Below, in pieces: positions 15,885-23,090 of a stretch of DNA of 24,729 bases. Source of the DNA: an uncultured Oscillospiraceae bacterium (GTDB lineage Bacteria; Bacillota; Clostridia; Oscillospirales; Oscillospiraceae). The position numbers and the translations under genes are program-made. How positions within the stretch are numbered: the stretch's first letter is position 1; each line of letters begins with the position of its first letter. The DNA lies in NCBI GenBank assembly GCA_934565425.1, contig CAKTHW010000018.1, forward strand, positions 1-24,729. The letters run 5' to 3'. The notes under the pieces were generated by a model. It did not search any database, was not told the DNA's origin, and worked only from the letters and a program-made list of their open reading frames with translations.

Positions 15885-16793
15885 ATGGCAGAACACCATA
15901 CCCCCTTCGCACTGGCCGCCCAGTGCTTTCCACCCACCTTGCGCGACCTGCTCCACGCCCTCCCGGCGTCCCAGCAGGCCACGGCGGAAGAGCTGCGCCT
16001 GCGCGCCGGGTCGGGGCTGCGGGTGGTGGATGAGACCGGTCGGGAACAGCTGGTGCCGGGCACCCAGTGGGTGACCCAGCGGGAGCTGCAGGACGTGATC
16101 GAGATCGCCACCCACGCCTCCTTCCACAACGCCATGGAACCCCTCTGCCGGGGCTATTTGTCCCTGCCGGGCGGGAACCGCTTAGGTGTGGCCGGTTCCG
16201 CCCTGTCCCAGGGGGGACGCATCCGGCAGTTTCGGAGTCTATCCTCCCTCTCCATCCGCATCGCCCATGACATCCCCGGCGTGGCAGAACCGGTGGCGAA
16301 GCTGCTGACCGAACAGGGCTTGACCCAGGCCAGCTGTCTCATCCTGGCCCCACCGGGCATGGGCAAGACCACCCTCCTGCGGGATCTCATCCGCATCTAC
16401 AGCGACCAGTGGCACCTGCGGGTGGGGGTGGCGGACGAGCGCGGGGAGATCGCCGCGCTGCATCAGGGTGTCCCGCAGTTCTACCTGGGCGCCACCGTGG
16501 ATGTGATGGAGGGCTGCGGCAAGAGCGAGGCGGGCATCCTGCTGCTGCGGAGCATGAATCCCCAGGTCATCGCCATGGATGAGGTGACCAGCCCCGAAGA
16601 CGTGGCCGCCCTCTCCGTCATCGCCCACTGCGGCACGGCGGTGCTGGCCACCGCCCACGGCCGGTCGGTGGCGGAGCTGTGCCGGCGGCCGCTGTATCAG
16701 ACCCTGTTGGAGCAGCAGCTGTTCCAGGCGGTGGTCACCATCACCCGCACCCAGGGGAAGCGGCAGTACACCGTGGAGGCACTGCCATGCTGA
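15885..16793 (+). CDS. spoIIIAA: Stage III sporulation protein AA (ATPase)
   Basis: SpoIIIAA is the secretion-type ATPase that powers the SpoIIIA/SpoIIQ channel joining mother cell and forespore after engulfment. The 302-residue protein has Walker A APPGMGKTT at 155-163 and Walker B ending in D232-E233 (VIAMDE), with VADERGEIAA between them as in the family. The start is taken at ATG 15885 (MAEHHTP), with GAGG at 15873-15876 eight bases upstream. An in-frame TTG at 15816 and ATG 15858 would add residues that look unlike the family. It is the first gene of the operon, and its stop lies inside the start of spoIIIAB. Confidence 0.95.
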   Translation: MAEHHTPFALAAQCFPPTLRDLLHALPASQQATAEELRLRAGSGLRVVDETGREQLVPGTQWVTQRELQDVIEIATHASFHNAMEPLCRGYLSLPGGNRLGVAGSALSQGGRIRQFRSLSSLSIRIAHDIPGVAEPVAKLLTEQGLTQASCLILAPPGMGKTTLLRDLIRIYSDQWHLRVGVADERGEIAALHQGVPQFYLGATVDVMEGCGKSEAGILLLRSMNPQVIAMDEVTSPEDVAALSVIAHCGTAVLATAHGRSVAELCRRPLYQTLLEQQLFQAVVTITRTQGKRQYTVEALPC

Positions 16794-17299
16794 AGGGGTT
16801 GGGCATGGCCTGCGTGCTGGTGGGCGCGGTGGCGTTGGGAGTCCAGTGCGTCCGGAGACGGCAGTTGGAGCAAGCCCAGCTGCGGCAGTTCTTCACCGCA
16901 TTTTACGGGATGGAACGGGAGCTGCGCTGTCGCAGTCCGGATCTGGCGGAGCTGCTGGAACAGGCGTCCCGGCAGACCGGCGGGCTGGTGCGGCAGTTCT
17001 TCCAAGCCTGTCAGGCGGCGCTCTGCCAGTTGGACGCCCACGCCTTTGACACCATTTGGGCGGAGCAGCTGGCCAAGACCTCCTTCCAGCTGAACCCCAA
17101 CGCCCGAGAAGCCATTCGGACGGTGGGCACCGTGCTGGGACGCTACGACACGGACACCCAGTGCCGCACCCTCCGGTACGCAGGGGAAAGACTGGAAGAA
17201 ATGTGGAAGACAGGGGAGACGACCCTACGAAAGCGGAATCAACTATCGATGACATTGAGCGTGGCAGGCGGCCTGTTGGTGTTGGTGCTGGCCTGCTGA
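16787..17299 (+). CDS. spoIIIAB: Stage III sporulation protein AB
   Basis: SpoIIIAB is a membrane component of the SpoIIIA channel with resemblance to type II secretion GspF-like proteins. The 170 residues fit the family length. TM segments lie at about 5-21 (GMACVLVGAVALGVQ) and at the C-terminal end, about 153-170 (LSMTLSVAGGLLVLVLAC), with a helical cytoplasmic body between. The start ATG 16787 overlaps the spoIIIAA stop by seven bases and has GGAGG at 16775-16779 seven bases upstream; longer in-frame extensions upstream run inside spoIIIAA and are shadows. Confidence 0.94.
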   Translation: MLKGLGMACVLVGAVALGVQCVRRRQLEQAQLRQFFTAFYGMERELRCRSPDLAELLEQASRQTGGLVRQFFQACQAALCQLDAHAFDTIWAEQLAKTSFQLNPNAREAIRTVGTVLGRYDTDTQCRTLRYAGERLEEMWKTGETTLRKRNQLSMTLSVAGGLLVLVLAC

Positions 17300-17317
17300 G
17301 CTGGTGGGAGAACGTAC

Positions 17318-17512
17318 ATGGATGTGAATTTGATTTTCAAGATAGCGGCCATCGGCATCCTGGTCTCGGTGCTCAACCAAGTCCTCACCCGCTCCGGGCG
17401 AGAGGAGCAGGCGACCATGGTGACGTTGGCGGGTCTGGTGGTGGTCCTGATGATGATCGTCCAGCAGATCAGCGCCCTGTTCGAGCTGGTCAAGACCCTC
17501 TTTGACCTGTAA
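17318..17512 (+). CDS. spoIIIAC: Stage III sporulation protein AC
   Basis: This is a 64-residue, two-TM protein typical of SpoIIIAC: MDVNLIFKIAAIGILVSVLN, a short polar loop with SGREEQA, and a second helix, LAGLVVVLMMIVQQISALF. It is an integral membrane part of the forespore channel. GGTGGGAG at 17303-17310 lies seven bases before ATG 17318. The stop directly abuts the next start (TAAATG). Confidence 0.95.
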   Translation: MDVNLIFKIAAIGILVSVLNQVLTRSGREEQATMVTLAGLVVVLMMIVQQISALFELVKTLFDL

Positions 17513-17899
17513 ATGGAGCAGATGATACCTGTGGCCGCTACGGCGCTGTTGGGTGGCCTTATCGCCATGTTCTTGAAGCGGGAGGCGGGGGAGATCGCTC
17601 TCTTGCTGAGCATCGCCACCACCGTGTTGCTCCTGGTGCTGGTTGGCTCGGCGGCGGTGGAGATTTTGAGCCTCCTCCGGAGCCTGGCGCAACAGGCCAG
17701 CATCTCCGATGCCCTGCTCACCCCCATGCTGAAGGTGCTGGGCATTGAGGTGGTGACCAACCTGGCCGCCCACATCTGCAAGGACGCCGGGGAGGGGGGC
17801 ATCGCCTCCACCGTGGAGCTGGCGGGGGCCATCTGCGCCCTGTACGCCTCCATTCCCGTCATCCAGGCGGTGCTGATCTTGATCGAGGAGTTGCTGTAA
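17513..17899 (+). CDS. spoIIIAD: Stage III sporulation protein AD
   Basis: SpoIIIAD is a 128-residue membrane protein related to SpoIIIAC, with about three to four hydrophobic helices (IPVAATALLGGLIAMFL, IALLLSIATTVLLLVLVGSA, and the C-terminal AGAICALYASIPVIQAVLIL). ATG 17513 follows the spoIIIAC stop with no base between. No Shine-Dalgarno precedes it in the spoIIIAC 3' end, so translation probably depends on reinitiation by ribosomes leaving spoIIIAC. A second in-frame ATG at 17522 has GGAG only three bases upstream. Confidence 0.94.
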   Translation: MEQMIPVAATALLGGLIAMFLKREAGEIALLLSIATTVLLLVLVGSAAVEILSLLRSLAQQASISDALLTPMLKVLGIEVVTNLAAHICKDAGEGGIASTVELAGAICALYASIPVIQAVLILIEELL

Positions 17900-17900
17900 C

Positions 17901-18998
17901 GTGAGATGGAAACCAATGATACTGCTGGCTGCCTTGACCTTGGCTCTGACCGGCTGCGTCCTGCCCACCCAGGCGGTGGACTTGGAGGGGCAGCTGTGGG
18001 AGCAGATGGACACCAGCGCCTTAGAGGACGCGGCGGAGGGGACGTTCTCAGTGAAAGAGGGGACCAACCTGCAAAAGGGCTTGGGCGTGCTGGCGTCCCA
18101 GGCGTCGGAGCAGGTGGACGCGGTGTTGCATAGCGCCTTTCGGAGCGCCGGATTCATGCTCCTGGTGGTGCTCTTCTGCGGCGTGGGCAACACCCTGTTC
18201 CAGTCCGGTCAGAGCGCCATGACCCGCACAGCGGACCTCATCGGCGTCACCGTCATCACCCTGGTGGCGGTGTCAGATACCGCGTCCATGCTGGGGCTGG
18301 GACGGGAGGCCATCGGCCAGATCGACGCCTTCTCCAAGGTGCTCATCCCCACCATGGCCACCGCCACCGCCGCCTGTGGTTCGGTCACCGGCGCGGTCGC
18401 ACGCCAGGCGTCCACCCTGCTCTTTTCCGACCTGCTCATCACCCTCATCAACCGGGTCCTCATCCCGGTGGTCTATCTGTACATCGCCGTCACCGCGGCT
18501 ACCGCCGCCCTGGGCAGCAAGGGCATCGCCGCCATCGCAGGGTTCATGAAAAAGGGGGTGAAGGGTGCCATGACCGCCATCCTGCTGGTGTTCACCGGCT
18601 ACCTGACCCTCAGCGGCGCCGCCGCCGGCGCAGCAGACGCCACTGCCCTGAAAGCCACCCGCATGGCCATCTCCAGCATGGTGCCCGTGGTGGGCGGCAT
18701 CCTGTCCGACGCCACCGAGACCGTTCTCACCGGCGCGTCTGCCATCCGCAGTGGCATCGGCATCTTCGGCACCCTGGTCATCCTGGGGTTCTGCGTGGTG
18801 CCCTTCCTCTACCTGGGGGTGCAGTATCTGGTCTACAAGCTGGTGGCCATGTTGGCGTCTGTCCTGTATCAGGGCGCGATCTCCGACCTCATCGACCAGA
18901 TCGGCGCGGCCTTTGGCCTGGTGCTGGGGATGCTGGGCAGCTGCGCTCTGTTGGTGCTCATCTCCCTCATCGGCACCATCTCGGTGGCTATGACATGA
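17901..18998 (+). CDS. spoIIIAE: Stage III sporulation protein AE
   Basis: SpoIIIAE is the large polytopic membrane protein of the channel; this one has 365 residues and many TM helices (for example AGFMLLVVLFCGVGN, LIGVTVITLVAVS, FGLVLGMLGSCALLVLISL). The N-terminus looks like a lipoprotein signal: R2 and K4, a hydrophobic run, then L16-T17-G18-C19. That fits a lipobox, unlike the ordinary signal region expected in this family. The start is GTG 17901, ten bases after GAGGAG at 17885-17890; ATG 17916 in frame is an alternative that would shorten the charged region. The stop overlaps spoIIIAF by four bases. Confidence 0.94.
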   Translation: MRWKPMILLAALTLALTGCVLPTQAVDLEGQLWEQMDTSALEDAAEGTFSVKEGTNLQKGLGVLASQASEQVDAVLHSAFRSAGFMLLVVLFCGVGNTLFQSGQSAMTRTADLIGVTVITLVAVSDTASMLGLGREAIGQIDAFSKVLIPTMATATAACGSVTGAVARQASTLLFSDLLITLINRVLIPVVYLYIAVTAATAALGSKGIAAIAGFMKKGVKGAMTAILLVFTGYLTLSGAAAGAADATALKATRMAISSMVPVVGGILSDATETVLTGASAIRSGIGIFGTLVILGFCVVPFLYLGVQYLVYKLVAMLASVLYQGAISDLIDQIGAAFGLVLGMLGSCALLVLISLIGTISVAMT

Positions 18999-19486
18999 TG
19001 GACAGCGTGCGGAATTGGATCCTGGGCGTGGTGGCGGTGGGCTTGCTGGTGTCCCTCTGCCAGAGCCTCAGCCCGGAGGGGAAGACCCAGAAGGTCAGCC
19101 GGTTCTGCGGCGGTCTGCTGCTCTTCCTGGCGGTGGTGACGCCCATCGTCCAGTGGGACATCACCGGCACCCTGCAAGCGTTCCAGGACTACTGCGAGAG
19201 CCTGACCGTTTCCCAAGAGGAGGTGGCTCAGGCGGGCAGCACGGTGCTGGAGACCCAGGTGTGTCAGCGCACCCAGCAGTATCTGCAGGAGCAAGCCCAG
19301 CAGCTGGGGGTGGAGGTGACCGTCCAAGTCACTTGCAAGAGCCAGGAGGGCATCCCTGTGCCGGATGCGGTGACGGTCACCGGGAACCTCACCGACGCCC
19401 AGCGGCAGCAGCTGACCCAGTGCATCCAGGCCGGGTTCGGGCTGACGGGGGAACAGATCACATACCAGACGAAAGGAACAGGATGA
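18995..19486 (+). CDS. spoIIIAF: Stage III sporulation protein AF
   Basis: This 163-residue protein has two N-terminal TM segments (WILGVVAVGLLVSLCQSL and FCGGLLLFLAVVTPIV) and a C-terminal soluble domain rich in Gln, the standard SpoIIIAF plan. The soluble part ends in an alpha/beta ring-building-like stretch (VEVTVQVTC...VTVTGNL). ATG 18995 overlaps the spoIIIAE stop (ATGATG, so 18998 is an equal alternative). No strong Shine-Dalgarno is seen, which is consistent with coupling. Confidence 0.93.
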   Translation: MMDSVRNWILGVVAVGLLVSLCQSLSPEGKTQKVSRFCGGLLLFLAVVTPIVQWDITGTLQAFQDYCESLTVSQEEVAQAGSTVLETQVCQRTQQYLQEQAQQLGVEVTVQVTCKSQEGIPVPDAVTVTGNLTDAQRQQLTQCIQAGFGLTGEQITYQTKGTG

Positions 19487-20007
19487 AAGAATTCACGTGG
19501 AATAGCAAGGCAGTGCTCCAATTTTTCCAGAAGAACCGCTGGACGGCACTGCTCCTGCTGGTGGGGCTGGCGCTCCTGCTCTGGCCCACCGGCGGGACGG
19601 GGGACAACAGCGCCCCAGCGGCGACGGAGCAGCGGCAGCAGTATGAATACGACCTGGAGAGCCTGGAGGAGAAGCTGGCCAACACCCTGTCCCAGGTGGA
19701 CGGGGCGGGCAAGACCCAGGTGGTGCTCACCCTGGCCACCACCGGCTCGGTGGAGCTGGCGGAGAACCAGACCAGCAAGGACGGCTCGGTAGAGACCCAG
19801 GTGGTCGTGGTGAAACGAGGCTCCAACCAGGAGGACGTGGTGGAGGTAGCCCAGCAGTACCCGGCCTTTTTGGGGGCGTTGGTGGTCAGCGACGGCGGGG
19901 GAGACCCCCAGGTGAAGCTGGACCTGCTCCAGGCGGTGAAGGCGTTGACCGGGCTTGGCTCGGATCAAATTTCAATTTGCGAACGATCAGGAGGAAATGA
20001 ATCATGA
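19483..20007 (+). CDS. spoIIIAG: Stage III sporulation protein AG
   Basis: SpoIIIAG forms a large oligomeric ring in the space between the mother-cell and forespore membranes. The 174-residue protein has a short cytoplasmic N-terminus, one TM at about 19-34 (WTALLLLVGLALLLWP), a helical Gln-rich stretch, then a domain with VVLTLATTGSVELAEN and the late ALVVSDGGGDPQVKLDLLQAVKALTGL motif typical of the family. AAAGGA at 19472-19477 lies five bases before ATG 19483. It overlaps both neighbours by four bases. Confidence 0.95.
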   Translation: MKEFTWNSKAVLQFFQKNRWTALLLLVGLALLLWPTGGTGDNSAPAATEQRQQYEYDLESLEEKLANTLSQVDGAGKTQVVLTLATTGSVELAENQTSKDGSVETQVVVVKRGSNQEDVVEVAQQYPAFLGALVVSDGGGDPQVKLDLLQAVKALTGLGSDQISICERSGGNES

Positions 20008-20657
20008 AGCTGTGGAAACGCAATGCGGTGGTGGCCGCGATCGTGCTCTTTGTCTGTGTGGCGGTGTATCTGAACTGGTCCTACGACCAGGGGCAGTCGG
20101 TCAGCGGCGTAGGCTCTGCCACCACCAACGTGACGACGGATCGGAACCTGGGCGAAGCGGCTTTGGTGAACTCGGACGGCGCCCTGGGGTTGGAGGACGG
20201 CAGTGCCTCTGGCAGCGCAGCAACCAGCCAGAAGTCGGACAGCAAGACCACCCAGAAGGACGCCAAGGCCACGGACAAGAGCGCCAAGACCACCTCTGGC
20301 GACTACTTCGCCACCGCCCGCATCAACCGGGAGGAGGCACGGGACAACTCCCTGTCCATCCTGCAAAAGACGGTGAACGACCCCAAGGCCAGCAAGGACG
20401 CCGTGGACGCCGCTTCCAAGAGCATCACCGCCATGGCCTCGGCCACCTTGCAGGAGTCCAAGATCGAGAGCCTGGTCACTGCCAAGGGCTACACCGACTG
20501 CGTGGCCTTTATCGGTGACAACAGCGTCAGCGTGGTGGTCAAGGCCAAGAACAACAACCTGAAAGCGTCCGACGTGGCTAAGATCACGGATATCGTGGTA
20601 GGGGAGACCAAGTTCAGCGCTGGGGATGTGAAGGTCATCTCGTCCAGCCAGCAGTGA
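20004..20657 (+). CDS. spoIIIAH: Stage III sporulation protein AH
   Basis: SpoIIIAH is the mother-cell partner of forespore SpoIIQ; their extracellular domains zip the two membranes during engulfment. The 217-residue protein has one N-terminal TM (about 7-23, NAVVAAIVLFVCVAVYLNW), a long Ser/Thr/Lys-rich linker, and a C-terminal YscJ/FliF-like domain from about residue 100, with SLSILQKTVNDPKAS and the ending VAKITDIVVGETKFSAGDVKV. AGGAGG at 19989-19994 is nine bases before ATG 20004. It is the last gene of the operon and is followed by a terminator. Confidence 0.96.
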   Translation: MKLWKRNAVVAAIVLFVCVAVYLNWSYDQGQSVSGVGSATTNVTTDRNLGEAALVNSDGALGLEDGSASGSAATSQKSDSKTTQKDAKATDKSAKTTSGDYFATARINREEARDNSLSILQKTVNDPKASKDAVDAASKSITAMASATLQESKIESLVTAKGYTDCVAFIGDNSVSVVVKAKNNNLKASDVAKITDIVVGETKFSAGDVKVISSSQQ

Positions 20658-20699
20658 TGAAAGAAAGGTTTTGCCAGGAATGGAATAAACGAGAAAAGA

Positions 20700-20732
20700 A
20701 CGGGGTGCTGTCGTCGGGCAGCATCCCGTTTT
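20700..20732 (+). terminator. Intrinsic terminator of the spoIIIA operon
   Basis: ACGGGGTGCTG (20700-20710) pairs with CAGCATCCCGT (20719-20729), 11 base pairs including one G-T wobble, followed by TTTT to 20732. It lies 43 bases past the spoIIIAH stop. Confidence 0.9.
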
Positions 20733-20745
20733 GTGTCTGGAATCC

Positions 20746-20773
20746 TTGAAAAAAGACGACAGTTCAGTATAAT
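20746..20773 (+). promoter_or_regulatory. Sigma-A promoter of the sigma factor / PrsW operon
   Basis: TTGAAA (20746-20751) and a perfect TATAAT (20768-20773) are spaced by 16 bases, giving transcription from about 20780. It is a housekeeping-type promoter, so the operon is probably made in growing cells and controlled after transcription. Confidence 0.85.
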
Positions 20774-20814
20774 AGATGTAATATGTATGCGCTGGTGAGG
20801 AAGGAGGCGGTCAG

Positions 20815-21369
20815 ATGATCTCGGATGAAGCGGCATATAGGCAGTACCTAGACGGCCAGGAGCAGGCCGCCGACCTGCTGGTGGAGCGCTACGGCGACCC
20901 GCTGGTGTACTACCTCCACGGCTATCTGAAGGACCTCCACGAGGCGGAGGATTTGATGATCGAAGCCTTCTCCCAGCTCTTCGCCAAAGCCCGTCCCATC
21001 CACGGGACAGGCAGCTTCAAAGCGTACCTCTACAAGACCGCCCGCAACCTGGCCTTGCGCCACAAACGGAAGCACCGCATCCCCTTCCTGCGCCTGGAGG
21101 AGCTGCCTTTTGAACCCCAGAGCGACGGGCTGGCGGACACGGAACTGCTCCGCAGCGAGCGGGATCGGCAGCTGTACGCCGCGTTGGAGCAGCTGAAAGC
21201 GGAATACCGGGAGGCGTTGTACCTGGTGTATCTGGAGGACATGAGCTACCGGAGTGCGGCGGCGGTCATGGGGAAGAGCGAGCAGCAGGTGACTAACCTG
21301 GTGCACCGGGGCAAGAAGAGCCTGAAAGGGATTTTGGAACGGGAGCGATTTGACCATGCGTACCAATGA
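20815..21369 (+). CDS. RNA polymerase sigma factor, ECF-like sigma-70 family
   Basis: This 184-residue protein has only sigma regions 2 and 4, as in extracytoplasmic-function sigma factors. Region 2 spans about 15-85, with the core-binding stretch HEAEDLMIEAFSQLF and SFKAYLYKTARNLALRHKRK from residue 67. Region 4 runs from about 125 to the end, with the helix-turn-helix EDMSYRSAAAVMGKSEQQVTNLVHRGKKSL starting near 140. AAGGAGG at 20801-20807 lies seven bases before ATG 20815. It is the first gene of a tight operon with a small membrane protein, a seven-TM protein and PrsW, so control by a membrane-bound partner and proteolysis is likely. Its target promoters are unknown. Confidence 0.9.
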   Translation: MISDEAAYRQYLDGQEQAADLLVERYGDPLVYYLHGYLKDLHEAEDLMIEAFSQLFAKARPIHGTGSFKAYLYKTARNLALRHKRKHRIPFLRLEELPFEPQSDGLADTELLRSERDRQLYAALEQLKAEYREALYLVYLEDMSYRSAAAVMGKSEQQVTNLVHRGKKSLKGILERERFDHAYQ

Positions 21370-21688
21370 AGAACGGGCTCGCCTGATCCGAAAGCGGACG
21401 GCGGAGCTGAAACGAGCACAACAGAGACGGAAACAGCGGGTGTGGGACGGCGTCTGTGTGGCGGCGTGCCTGCTGTTGGTGGTGGGGCTGGGCCTTTGGA
21501 TGCCGGAACGGCTGTCCAGTCCCGTGTCCCACAGCCCTGCCGGTACCGCCAGCCTGATGGGCAGCCACGGGGCGTTGGGTTACATCGTCATGGGCCTGCT
21601 GTGCTTTTTGCTGGGGGTGTGCGTGACGGTGCTGCTGTACCGGATGCGCAGCCACAACAAGCAAAAGGAGGATGACGATGAGCTTTGA
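21356..21688 (+). CDS. Small two-TM protein, candidate sigma-factor partner
   Basis: I do not recognise this 110-residue protein as a named family. A basic N-terminal helix (about 1-28, many Arg/Lys) is followed by TM1 (about 30-47, VCVAACLLLVVGLGLW), a short external loop rich in Ser/Pro, TM2 (about 75-94, YIVMGLLCFLLGVCVTVLL), and an acidic tail. It overlaps the sigma gene by 14 bases, with GGGAG at 21341-21345 ten bases upstream of ATG 21356; TTG 21350 in frame is less likely. Its place between a sigma factor and PrsW suggests an anti-sigma or sensor role, but the cytoplasmic part is short for a classical anti-sigma domain. A paralogue lies at 23091-23429. Confidence 0.8.
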   Translation: MRTNEERARLIRKRTAELKRAQQRRKQRVWDGVCVAACLLLVVGLGLWMPERLSSPVSHSPAGTASLMGSHGALGYIVMGLLCFLLGVCVTVLLYRMRSHNKQKEDDDEL

Positions 21689-22292
21689 GCTGGTGGACAA
21701 CCTCTTCCAGGTGGTGGTGCTGTTCAGCGCTGCCGTGGTGGCCACCGTCCTATCCGTCCGGCGAAAGGAACGGGGCTGCCTCATCCTGGCCTTCGGCTAC
21801 GCCTGCTTCGCCATGGGCACCCTCTTCTACGTGCTCTACCTGGCCATCATGGGCACCGTCCCCCAGGTATTCTACGTCTCCGAGATCTCCTGGCTGGCGG
21901 CCTACCTGTTCTTCCTCTCCCTCCAGATCGTGCGGACGGAGGACTTGCACGTGGGATTCCGGTGGCCAGCTGTCCTCTACGCCCTGTTTTTGGGGGTCAG
22001 CATCCTGGTCATCCGCATCTTTGGCCCCTCCTGGCTGGTCTGTGGCCTCTTCGCCCTGACCGTGGGCGGGAACGCCTACCTGAGCGGGTGTCGCCTGGGG
22101 CAAAAGCCTGGGTTCCGGTGGCTGGACGCCTGTATGCTGGCGGCGCTCACCCTACAGGTGGCCCTGTACCCCATCTCCGGCATCATGGCTGAGTTTACTC
22201 ACTTCAACCTCTATTTCGCCGTGGACTTGGCGCTCACCACATTCTTAGTGGCGCTGCTCCCCTTGCGTTGGAAGGAGGTGACGGCAGGATGA
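21678..22292 (+). CDS. Seven-TM membrane protein of unknown function
   Basis: This 204-residue protein is almost entirely hydrophobic, with about seven TM helices starting at VVVLFSAAVVATVLSV and ending at DLALTTFLVALLPL. The short loops (RRKERG, RTEDLHVGFR, GQKPGFR) are basic. No catalytic motif is visible. The shape recalls stand-alone seven-TM sensor modules found at the N-terminus of some histidine kinases, but this is only a resemblance. The start is ATG 21678: AGGAGG at 21666-21671 is six bases away, while the in-frame ATG 21672 touches the Shine-Dalgarno. It overlaps the upstream gene by 11 bases and PrsW by four, so it is co-translated with both. Confidence 0.82.
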   Translation: MSFELVDNLFQVVVLFSAAVVATVLSVRRKERGCLILAFGYACFAMGTLFYVLYLAIMGTVPQVFYVSEISWLAAYLFFLSLQIVRTEDLHVGFRWPAVLYALFLGVSILVIRIFGPSWLVCGLFALTVGGNAYLSGCRLGQKPGFRWLDACMLAALTLQVALYPISGIMAEFTHFNLYFAVDLALTTFLVALLPLRWKEVTAG

Positions 22293-22930
22293 CCTACATC
22301 GAAAACGTCTTCCTCTGCCTGGCCATCCCCCTCATCCTCTCCCTGTTCTTCACCGAGGGACGGGGACGCCGGTTCACCCTCTTCGTGACCATCGGCATGG
22401 GGGTCTGCCTGCTGTCTGCCTATGTGAGCAGCTTTTTCATGGCCTGCTATGGCACCGACGCCACTGTGACCGCCATCGAAATCACCCCAGCCTGCGAGGA
22501 AGTGATGAAGCTGCTGCCGCTGTTGCTGTTCTTTCTCATCTTTGAGCCGGAGGCCAAGGAGCTGCCCAGCGTGGCCATCGCCATCGGGGTGGGGTTCGCC
22601 ACCTTTGAGAACGTCTGCTACCTGGCGGAGAACGGAGCGGCGAACTTCACCTTCCTGCTCATCCGTGGCATCTCTGCCGGCGCACTGCACATCCTGTGCG
22701 GTATCTTCACCGGTTTTGGCATCTCCTATATGTTCCGCCGTCGCTGGCTGGCATTGACCGGCACCGTGGGCATCTTAGGCGCCTGCATCGGCTTCCACGC
22801 CATCTACAACCTGCTGGTCACCGCCCAGGGACCGTGGAGGACGGCGGGCTACCTGTTCCCGTCCCTGCTCATCACCGTTCTGTTTTTGACCAAACGGCTG
22901 CTGTTAAAACGGAATATCGCACTGGAATGA
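22289..22930 (+). CDS. prsW: PrsW-family intramembrane metalloprotease
   Basis: PrsW cleaves membrane-bound anti-sigma factors at site 1, first shown for RsiW/sigma-W of Bacillus subtilis. This 213-residue polytopic protein has the family motifs: E70-E71-VM-K74 (CEEVMK), FENVCYL with F106-E107-N108, a His in RGISAGALHILCG, and H170 with N174 in GFHAIYNLL. These polar residues inside TM helices are the expected zinc-site and active-site set. AGGAGGTGA at 22273-22281 precedes ATG 22289. It overlaps the seven-TM gene by four bases (ATGA). As the last gene of an operon led by a sigma factor, it most likely processes a membrane regulator of that sigma factor; the substrate is inferred. Confidence 0.92.
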   Translation: MTYIENVFLCLAIPLILSLFFTEGRGRRFTLFVTIGMGVCLLSAYVSSFFMACYGTDATVTAIEITPACEEVMKLLPLLLFFLIFEPEAKELPSVAIAIGVGFATFENVCYLAENGAANFTFLLIRGISAGALHILCGIFTGFGISYMFRRRWLALTGTVGILGACIGFHAIYNLLVTAQGPWRTAGYLFPSLLITVLFLTKRLLLKRNIALE

Positions 22931-22938
22931 CGTGCTGC

Positions 22939-22973
22939 AAAAGACCACCCTGGATGCAGGGCGGTCTTTTTTT
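22939..22973 (+). terminator. Intrinsic terminator of the sigma/PrsW operon
   Basis: AAGACC-A-CCCTG (22941-22952), loop GATG, and CAGGG-C-GGTCTT (22957-22968) make an interrupted stem with one A-C mismatch, followed by Ts to 22973. Confidence 0.9.
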
Positions 22974-23090
22974 CAACTTTTTTCTCGTTTGGGTGAAAGG
23001 ATTTGGCGAAAACGGTCTTTTAGGTAGTAGAGAGGGGACGACAGCCCCTGACAGCGCACCGACCGATCAAACAAGGGGAGGAGGGTTGAC
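22974..23090 (+). promoter_or_regulatory. Leader of the two-TM paralogue / surface protein unit
   Basis: A promoter is needed here because a terminator precedes it, but no convincing sigma-A pair is visible. TTGGCG (23003-23008) with TAGTAG (23025-23030), 16 bases apart, is the best and is poor. That may point to another sigma factor. A small hairpin, AGGGG (23033-23037) / CCCCT (23045-23049), would lie in the leader. The Shine-Dalgarno GGGGAGGAGGG ends at 23085. Confidence 0.35.
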
